Source: Balamuthia mandrillaris
Taxonomy: Eukaryota; Discosea; Longamoebia; Balamuthiidae
Assembly (NCBI GenBank): GCA_031835245.1
Contig: JAVKOQ010000010.1
Span: 310,001 to 374,000 of the forward strand
Direction: 5' to 3'
DNA: 64,000 nt
The notes under the pieces were generated by a model that was not told the origin of the DNA, did no database searches, and saw nothing but the letters and a program-made list of their open reading frames with translations. This document shows positions 56,695 to 64,000 of this stretch, piece by piece. How positions within the stretch are numbered: the stretch's first letter is position 1; each line of letters begins with the position of its first letter. A program made the translations under genes and the position numbers.

Positions 56695-58378
56695 TCTGTG
56701 CAGCCGTTTAGGATAACACAACATTTAAAAAAAGGCATCTTGACTTGAAAACTCAAAATCTGCTCGTTGACGCTCACTATGTGGCCAAAGTAGCTGGTAC
56801 TTACCAACCTTCTTTTATTTTGTTGTCACTGTAAACCTAACCTCTTTTTAACGACCAATTTACAGACTTTGGGTTGAGTCGGGTGAAGAAGGCCGGAAGC
56901 AACAAAGGAGCAACTGGCTCTCCTCTTTACATGGCTCCGGAAGTTTTGGCAGATAAGCCCTATGATGAAAAAGCGGATGTTTATAGGTACGCTACATTCT
57001 CTATCACGAGGATGTATTTTTTCCATCGCTTCTCACAATTCATTGTGCCTTATTTTGTTCTCTTCGTTCAGTTTTGGAATAGTGTTGTGGGAACTCGTCA
57101 CACAACAAAAGCCTTTCAAAGAAGAAGCCTTTGAGACTTTAGAGGGTATCAATGTTTTTGCTCTATTCTGCATTTTTCTTTAGTCTCTGCTAAATCTCTC
57201 TCTCTCTCTCTCTCGCTCTCCACAGACATATTTCAACATGTTGTTATTGACGGAGACCGACCTGAAATACCGGCAGCATGTCCTCCTAAACTTGCAGAGC
57301 TTATTAAAAAGTGTTGGCATGCTGACCCACAAGTGCGGCCTTCTTTTCAAGCAATACTGGAAAGCAAAATACTTGATGATGGTTTGTTAGAATACCCATG
57401 AATTGAAGAGAGAAACGCAGAAAGTACAAAAGAAGAGCGGTAACATTGAAAACTTAACCCCTTTTCTCCGATTTTTTTCCTGCATCGGTGCAGTGATTGT
57501 GGATGCAATGATAAGCGATGTAAACGCGGAGGCCAGAGAGTTCTGGAAAGAAAAGTTCACTTCCAAAGAAGCCATTCCGGAGGATTCCGTAGACTGGAAA
57601 GTCTTTGCAAAGGGCCTTGTCGAGTTTCTTGAGTTGGAATACCCGCAAGGCACTGTGCTTGATAACGTGCTAGAGTTCAAAGTTCTTCGCCTTTGTTTAG
57701 GTTTGATTTCCTCCCTGCTCTCTGCTCTCTTTTTATGCGCACATTAATACTTCTTTTCTTCAAAGCTGATAAGCAGGACAAAGTTACACTGGAAAACTTT
57801 GCAGCAGTAATTGAATGGTTTGGACCGTTCACCAAAAAGAAGAGTGAGAAAACTGGGGCCAACCTGTTCCTAGCAAACATGATGACCATTGCCTCTCTTG
57901 GGTTCCGTTCTCTCTCATTCTCTTTGTTGTTTCTCTGTCTAACCTATGCTTTTTTTTTAAAAAAAAGAGGTTTCTGGGGAGATATATCCAGCCAGCATGC
58001 AGAGGTAAAGATGGCTGGCCAGAAGCCAGGCTATTACATGATTCGGTTCAGCTCGCAACAACCAGGCTACTTTACCATCAGTGCCATGAGCAAGGACAAC
58101 ACTCTGAAGCACTTTCGAATTAAGCACAGAGCAGGCCTCAATTTTCTTTTGGGCAATTCAGAGTATCCCAGCATCAAGGCTCTCCTCAGGAAACACAAAG
58201 ATGATCTGTATCTCAAGGTTTGTTCTCTCTCTCTCTCTCTCTCTCTTGGCTTCAAGTTGGCTAACAGTTTCTTTTTCTTCAAATGAAGCACGCTGTCAAA
58301 GGATCTCCTTATGCTCAGCTCTTCTTGCATCACGACGAAGGCCCTCAGTCAGCCTACGTTGAGATGCTTTTAACTTGA
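55522..58378 (+). CDS. Shk-type kinase: TKL kinase domain with C-terminal SH2
   Basis: Ten exons (55522-56321, 56437-56658, 56735-56796, 56866-56986, 57072-57145, 57226-57381, 57494-57700, 57766-57901, 57968-58217, 58289-58378) keep phase and give 705 aa. An N-terminal coiled coil (residues 30-105) and Ser-rich linker precede a kinase: LGKGSFGCVNKG, VAVKTI, LLMVTELMPNGSVHSL, HLDLKTQNLL (HLD in place of HRD), DFGLSR, MAPEVL, FGIVLWELV and KKCWHADPQVRPSFQAIL. A helical/EF-like linker then leads to the SH2 domain: WFGPF..FWGDISSQHAEV, PGYYMIRFSS (the FLVRES arginine present), YFTISAM, LKHFRIKH and YPSIKALL. This order is that of the Dictyostelium Shk family. Five introns carry (CT)n tracts. Confidence 0.9.
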
Positions 58379-58663
58379 TGGATCGCAGTAGAAGCTTTTA
58401 TATGACTATTTTCCCAAAAAGAAAAAAATTGCACCCGCTCCCCCTTCAATAGTGGTTCCTATATCACTCCTCTCTATTGAAGAAACCGTTTGCACTTTTT
58501 CCATCTCCTCTCGCCCCGTTCTTTCCACGCAGGAATGCCTCCTCCACTCTGTTACAGCAACGAAGTTCGGTCAGAGGGCCTTCTGGTTAAGGCCTTCGAC
58601 GAAGCGAAGGCTCAAAAATTGGTTTTTTTGTTTGTTTTTTTTGTTTACGCAGTTTACATTTTT
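58379..58663. other. Convergent intergenic region
   Basis: 3' flanks of the Shk-type kinase (+) and the RhoGEF (-). No gene seen. Confidence 0.4.
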
Positions 58664-59673
58664 TCAATCTTCTTCTTGTTTTGTTTCGATGATACGTTGC
58701 GTTTCATCCAAAGCTACCGTCGTTGTGATGGTTGGTGTCGCAACAGTAATAGACGACCGACGCGATCCGCTCTCATCATTCATGCTCCTTCTTCGGGTTG
58801 CTCTCTCCGCGTCATCTCTTTCTTTTCTTTTCGCTGGAATGATCGACGAGGAGGAAGAACATGCGTCGTGTTCAGCAGAGTTGGGAGAGAGTCGTGGAGA
58901 GGCTAAAGCCGCTTGAGCTTCCAAAATGCCTTCCAAAGAGCCTTTCACTTGTTGCGCTATGCGGAAGGAATCTCTTTTCTTGACCAAACGGTCAAAGTTG
59001 GCCTGGAAGGCGTCCATCCATTCCTTCTTCTCCTCAGCGCTGCTGGCTTGAAAGCAGAAACGGAAACGAGAGGTTTGAATCATGATGACAGGGATGTAAG
59101 CCTGGTCTCCTTGCACGTTCGTCTCTCGTTTCGCTGCAACCTCACGCAAAGAGGCGCCGGCCAAGAAGAAGTGAAACTGGTACAGATATCGCTTTTCTTT
59201 CTTGGCGAAACCAAACTTGGATTGGGCGTTGATAGTGCCTATGAATAAGTCTACAAGAAGAGAACGACGAAAGAATAAAGTAAGAATGGTGAGTGGAAGG
59301 GAAAGAGGGGAAGCAGAAGAGGATGATGACTTACCGTTGAAAAGGAAACAATAAACGTCCTCTGCTTGCCGTCCTTTGTTTGTCAACAGTTTGAGTTTGC
59401 CACTATAGGAGCGCAATATGCAAAGAGAGAAGAAACATATGTTAGCAGACAAGAGAGAGAAGAACGAAGGAGAGTTTTTTTTTTAAAAAAAAGAAACCTC
59501 TTTGAAAGTCTGCGATGAGGCACCACCAAATTGCCATCGAATATTTGAGTGGGCTCCGCAGATTGATGGTGGCTGAGCGCTGGGGAGTTTGGGGCCGACA
59601 TAGAAGTAGGTCTGGAGTCATCCGCATTCATAACTTTGTCATCTATACAAAAAGAGGGTTGTTAATGAGAGGA

Positions 59674-59707
<34 letters not shown>

Positions 59708-61574
59708 GAACCACTTCCCGCAACAAGAGAGCTGTTTCGTCTGCTGCGAGACTCAGAATTCGTTGTTGCATTGTTGCTTCCACGAATACTGCGGCCAGCA
59801 CTCAAAGAACTTCGCAACGCAACTTCGTTGTAGGGGCTGTTTATCGCATCTTGCAGGCCCTCGATCTGGTTCTGCACTCGAAAGACTTCATTGATGCTGT
59901 CCGCCTCTTGATGCTTCTGGTCCAAGCGATCAGCTAGCTTGGCCATCTTCTGACTCGCTGTTGCCACGTCTTCACGATCGGGATGGCCGTCCCATGTAAA
60001 CCGCTCTAAATCCTTTTTTTTTGTTTTTTGTTAAGCATTTGCACGAGTGCCTTATTGCAAGGAGAGAGGGAGAGAGGGGGAGGGAGGGAGAGAGAGGGAG
60101 AGAGAGAGGGAGAGAGAGAGAGAAGGAGAGAGGGAGAGAGAGGGAGAGAGAGAGAGAAGGAGAGAGGGCAAGAGAGAGAAAGAGAGAGAGAGAGAATTAC
60201 ACTTAGCAATAGGACATAACGGGGAATACGCTGTACAGGTTGGATTAGGTATCCAGGCAAGCTTTGGTTTTTGTTGGCTTGCTTGAGCTTTGCTTCGCAT
60301 TGCTAATTATGAGCCGAGTAAGAACGAAGAGGCCATTATACTCAAACAAATGACAAAGGAAAAAGAGAAAGAACCTTAATGAACATGGCAAAGTTCTTAT
60401 TTTGTTCGCGTTGGCTGAGAAGAAGCAACGCTTCGTTGTAATTGTTACAATAGTCTGAGTATACATGAAAGTAATCCATCTTTGTTCGTTGCAAATGGTG
60501 TTAGAGAAAGATGACAAATACAAGAAATAGAAGGAGAAGGAGAAGGAGAAGGAGAAGGAGAAGGAGAAGGAGAAGGAGAAGGAGAAGGAGAAGGAGAAGG
60601 AGAAGGAGAAGGAAGGGAGAAGGAGAAGAGGAAGAGGAAGAGAAGGAGAAGGAGAAGGAGAAGGAGAAGGAGAAGGAGAAGGAGAAGGAGAAGGAGAAGG
60701 AGAAGGAGAAGGAGAAGAGGAAGAGGAAGAAGAAAAGATATGAAGTACGTACCACGCTCAAAAAGACGTCGCCAATGCGCTGTTCAACGTGCCAATGCTT
60801 AAGGCGGTCCCGCAACGACTCGGTGAGGTGTTGGCTAAAGTTAAAAATGACTTGTGTGTGAGAGAAAATGTTCTTGATGTCATTCTCAGAGAGTAAAAGC
60901 TCGCTCTGAGTGATGCCCGCAAACACGGAGGCTAGTCCCGTCTGTCGGGGTGACATGGGCTGCTCCGAGGCCAGTTTTCTCATCGGCAATAAATAATACT
61001 ATGTGTGGTTTTTATGACCACCATCAACACGAGTTCGTGCAAGAAGAACGAGAGAAGAGCGAGAGAAGAGTGAGAGAGAGAGAGAGAGAAACGAAAAGAA
61101 AAGTGGAGACGAGAGCACGAATTCAACGGGAGGAAGAAAGCATTACCTCGACCATGTTTTGCAAAGCCTCCAAATACTTTTCTTCGGAGCTAAGTATTTC
61201 AGCAGCGATGTTATGTCGTCTCACTTTTTAACCCCAAAAAAAAAATATATATATAAGAAAAATGAAAACAAAAAAAAAAACGACCATGTTGTGTTGGTTT
61301 GCTTCGCGAGGAGGAATATATACGTGCCTGCCATCTTGTAACGACGACGAGCTTGACGACCTCTCCATAGCGCCTGCACGCGGACCAGTTGTTTCAGTTG
61401 TTGCGGGGTGTAATGGTAACGACGAGGGGAGGCAGAAGGGTCGGTGGCAGGGGAGGAGGCAGAAAGAGCGGCGGGCGCGGCGGCACCGCCTGTCCACCGA
61501 CGCACCAGAGAGAAGCCAATGCCCATGGTATAGATCGCCACAAACGTATAGAAGAGCAACCATTCAAAGAGCAT
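58664..61574 (-). CDS. RhoGEF (DH-PH) with N-terminal membrane segment and IQ motif
   Basis: Rho/Rac-family guanine nucleotide exchange factor. The first exon starts at 61574 with MLFEWLLFYTFVAIYTMGIG, a probable signal anchor, then VRVQALWRGRQARRRYK, an IQ-like motif. The DH domain is spread over the next exons: RHNIAAEILSSEEKYLEALQ (CR1), SENDIKNIFSHTQVIFNFSQ, LKHWHVEQRIGDVFLSV, YFHVYSDYCNNYNEALLLL, NKNFAMFIKEAK (CR2) and LPGYLIQPVQRIPRYVLL (CR3), ending DLERFTWDGHPDREDVATA. The PH domain follows: KLKLLTNKGRQAEDVYCFLF, YLYQFHFFLAGASL, IQTSRFRFCFQASSAEEKKEWMDAF. A Ser-rich tail follows. Introns hold long GA/GAGAAG repeats (pyrimidine in sense). The start and some DH joins are less certain. 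Confidence 0.85.
60060..60195. repeat. (GA)n/(GGGAGAGA)n purine tract, intronic
   Basis: About 135 bp of GA-rich repeats inside the RhoGEF intron between the CR3 block and the DLERF exon; pyrimidine in the sense strand. Confidence 0.9.
60527..60732. repeat. (GAGAAG)n hexamer repeat, intronic
   Basis: Two arrays of GAGAAG/GGAGAA units (about 60527-60613 and 60640-60715) separated by a short imperfect piece, in a RhoGEF intron; pyrimidine in sense. Confidence 0.95.
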
Positions 61575-61885
61575 ACTACGAATAAAGAAAATTAAAAATA
61601 AAAACCAAGAGTTCCCTTCGTCGTTTGTTGTCGTCCCCCTTTGTTTTTGGGCACGTATGCCGTATATTATATAACTCCAATTTGTATTATATGTTTTTCT
61701 TCTTATTTGAGCTCTCGCGTCATTGCCCCTTAATTCATTATACACTGGACTCCTCGTTCTGCTCTCTCTTTCTTTCTTTCTCTCGCTTTCGCATCCATCC
61801 ATGAGCTTCTCTCTTCTCCCTTCTCTCTGCTCTTCTTCTCTTATCTCTTTGTTATGCATTCTTATGTGTTTGAATGTATTGTTGT
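61575..61885. other. Intergenic region, AT-rich
   Basis: Between the RhoGEF start and the PP2C-like stop (both minus). AT-rich TATATTATATAA near 61665 could be a core promoter element of the RhoGEF gene. Confidence 0.4.
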
Positions 61886-63935
61886 TTACAAAGAACGAGG
61901 GGAAGAAGATGAGGATGAAGGGAGAGATGAAGCAGGAGAAAGGTAGGAAGACGATGATACAAAAGTTGGATGATAAGAAGAAGGAGGAGGGGGAAAAGAG
62001 CAGAAGCGACGTTGAAGAGCGGCAATGACAACAAAGACGGGAAAGAGAAGCATCCAAGGAGATGCCGCCGAAGGCCCGTTGGGCGATATTGAAGAGGCTG
62101 AGGAGGACAAAGAGGTCATGAACCAAAACGGCCATAGAGTGGCAAGGGAGCTTCGCGCCCAGGAGAGGGCTAAGCTCAAAGGATGATGTCGGTTGGAGAC
62201 AATCTCTCTCTTGAACGAGGTGAAGCGATTGGAACCTCCTGATGAAGACCTTGCGAATGAGGCAGAGGAAGAAGATGAAGAGGAAGAAAGAAAAGAGGAA
62301 GGTTCGGAAGAAAGAACGGTAGTGGCGGAGAGATCTTTGGAGGAGGGATGGATGTAAGAGGTGAGAGGGATGATGAGAGCAGTCATATCATCTATCTTGG
62401 GTTCTCTTCCTCCCATTGCGGATTCCTCTTCCCTGCATCGTGCTTCCTCCACTAATAGTTGTGCTACTGTTGTTGCTTCCTCTTTTCAAAGAAATGCGAT
62501 GAGCGACTACCAGCAGGAGAAGAGGAGAGAATAAAGGGCGGAGAGTAACCTGTCTTTAGCTTCTCATGGATAAAAGAAATGACCGCTTGATTGCCTTCAG
62601 GAAAGGCGTTGTAGACGCCATCACTCAGCAAAACCAAAAACTCGTCTTCGTCAGGCCGTATGTATTCTTTGCATACATGTACAAACCGCTTGTCAAAAGC
62701 ATCTGACCCAAAGTTGGTGTCTTGTTTGTGGTAATGTCGGTTACAAGCAGCACAGAAAAGTGATGAAAGCAGAAAGAGAGCCAAAACAGACAGCAGGAGC
62801 GGAAAAGACAAGCTTACCAGGGCAAGAATCAACTGAGAGTTGAACAGCCTTGCTGCACCGACAAAGCAATGCCCTCGAGTCTCCACAGTTGACTACAGTT
62901 AGAGTGGCATTGTCTTCGCGGTTCCTAGCGGCCGCCACCTCTTTCTTTCCAGCAGCAAAAGCAAAGGAAGAACTGCAAGATGGCCTTTCGATAAAAGCAA
63001 TCACCGCTGTAGAGCCGCTTCCAATCATGCATTGAGGTCGTAAGTCCTGGTGTACTTCCTCGCATTGTTGCCTCAAAAAGGCTTTCTCTTCTTGCTCCTT
63101 CATTCCTTCTTCCTCTTCTCCTTCTTGTTCATGTTCCCGTTCTCTCTCCCGTCGGGACCCAAGTGTACATCTTCTTCCAAGTTGCCTCTTACCTTTCCGT
63201 TCTATTCCATTCATCTCTCTTCTCGGACGCTGTTGTGCTTCTTCCTCCTCCTCTTCAGCAAGAAAAAGAGAAGAAGAGGAGGATAGGAAGGATAAGGCAC
63301 GATGGTGGCGCAAGCGTTCAAAGGCACGAGGTAGGTGCTTGCTCAGGTAGCTAGACACATCTCTAGGATCCAGTTGAGTCCGAATGTCATAGCTCAGCCT
63401 GAATAGCAATAGAGTTTAAGCAAGGAATTGAAAAAGAAGAAGAAGAAGAAGAAGAAGAAGAAGAAGAAGAAGAAGAAGAAGAACAAGAAAAAGAAGAAGA
63501 ACAAGAAGCACAAGAACAATAACAAGAAGCGAATCAGAAGAGTAGCAACTACAACACGAATAATCACAACAAACAACAAACAACTAACAACAAGGTGAAC
63601 GAGAAGAAGAAGCAGCAAGAGGTGAGGAGGTGGTACTCGACCCCATTGCAGCAGCAACAGAAGGCCATTCATCCTCACTGACGCCAATGATGGAGAGCAA
63701 AAGCTCCTTGGTCTTGCCATTGCCTAGCCAGCCAAAGTTAGTTTCCAGCTTTTTCATCAAAAAAAAAAAAAAAGAAACAAAACACAAAGCAAAGCAAACC
63801 ATCATACACTCCAAAGATGCCCTCCTCGACGTTCATGCTGTAGGCATCCTCGTTGACCTTCCTGCCCGAGCTGTCCCTGCCCGCCAGGGAATAGCAGCCC
63901 GCTTCTGCCCCTCCGTGATGCTTCCTCTCCTCCAT
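61886..63935 (-). CDS. PP2C-like protein phosphatase with C-terminal extension
   Basis: Metal-dependent Ser/Thr phosphatase. Exon 1 (from 63935, ATG; a GTG-initiated longer frame was not used) has LAGRDSSGRKVNEDAYSMN and GIFGVYDG, the first two PP2C motifs with the metal-binding Glu/Asp and DG. Later exons: FGWLGNGKTKELLLS, RTQLDPRDVSSYLSKHLP, a long Glu/Arg-rich insert (residues about 140-200), MIGSGSTAVIAFIE (usual SGSTA), LTVVNCGDSRALL, FLVLLSDGVYNAF (usual LASDGLWD) and KIDDMTALIIPL (usual DNMTALVV). Most catalytic residues are kept; the last Asp of SDG.(W/Y)D is Asn. After the domain is a Ser-rich tail with a hydrophobic stretch (WMLLFPVFVVIAALQ). The first exon is near the window edge but appears complete. 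Confidence 0.8.
63431..63500. repeat. (AAG)n triplet repeat, intronic
   Basis: About 20 AAG/GAA triplets in a PP2C-gene intron; (CTT)n in the sense strand. Confidence 0.9.
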
Positions 63936-64000
63936 GATCACAAAGCCTTTGCCTCCTCTATTGGTGGGGCACCTTCCTTCCTCGTTTCACCTATTTTTTT
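63936..64000. other. Upstream edge of the PP2C-like gene
   Basis: 65 bp of presumed promoter or 5' leader on the minus strand; nothing else visible before the window ends. Confidence 0.4.

Noticed and set aside
58452..58916. Plus-strand frames downstream of the Shk-type kinase
   Set aside because: Antisense to the Ser-rich tail of the RhoGEF; no homology of their own.
60511..60861. Plus-strand poly-Arg/Lys-Glu frame
   Set aside because: Translation of an intronic hexamer repeat on the strand opposite to the RhoGEF.

Overview
The window is nuclear DNA from a gene-dense, intron-rich unicellular eukaryote. Almost every gene is split by short GT..AG introns (about 45-200 nt), both strands are used equally, and intergenic gaps are mostly under 1 kb. 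The gene set (an Shk-type kinase with a C-terminal SH2 domain, a second tyrosine-kinase-like kinase, an RFX factor, RhoGEF, ArfGAP, PIP kinase, TM9SF3, bystin, several F-box proteins) fits a free-living amoebozoan. A discosean such as Balamuthia or Acanthamoeba is my best guess; this is inference from gene content, not from a marker. I saw no rRNA, tRNA or CRISPR array.

Layout. 1-1650: decayed Ty3/gypsy chromovirus (integrase end plus chromodomain). 1655-5210: divergent pair, a CM1-motif centrosomal protein (-) and Mediator subunit MED18 (+), sharing a 340-bp promoter with a palindromic E2F-like site. 5296-6159: secreted family-3 solute-binding-like protein (-). 7211-9747: PH-PH-ArfGAP protein (+). 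10300-10700: broken TnpB/Fanzor-like relic. 11019-12334: eEF2-lysine methyltransferase-like (+), convergent with an NTF2-like protein (-). 13640-15659: PEX3 (-). 15781-17020: unknown two-TM protein (-). 18025-19837: RFX factor (+). 20631-21285: probable mitochondrial protein (-). 21692-23454: TKL kinase (+). 24106-27337: phosphatidylinositol phosphate kinase (+). 27447-29631: F-box/WD40 (-), divergent from an ankyrin protein at 29903 (+). 31172-32066: dihydropteridine reductase (+). 32230-33086: ISY1-like splicing factor (-). 33400-35112: unknown intronless protein (-). 35681-37430: RCC1-repeat protein (+). 37878-40696: TM9SF3 (+). 40833-42030: phosphomannomutase (-). 42261-43571: RING-H2 membrane protein (-). 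44127-45649: F-box protein (+). 45816-47624: bystin (+). 47671-49505: F-box/LRR protein (-). 49802-50973: EF-hand sensor (-). 51754-53579: NADP isocitrate dehydrogenase (+). 53876-55087: unknown basic protein (-). 55522-58378: Shk-type kinase (+). 58664-61574: RhoGEF (-). 61886-63935: PP2C-like phosphatase (-).

Most neighbours are functionally unrelated, as expected for a eukaryote; there are no operons. Shared themes are signalling (two TKL kinases, PIP kinase, RhoGEF, ArfGAP, PP2C, calcium sensor) and ubiquitin ligation (three F-box proteins and one RING protein). A striking window-wide pattern is that intronic microsatellites are pyrimidine-rich in the sense strand of the host gene, often within 5-30 nt of the 5' splice site. 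The most unusual single elements are the TnpB/Fanzor-like relic, a five-copy CACGTCAGC array upstream of phosphomannomutase, and the stand-alone bacterial-type solute-binding protein.
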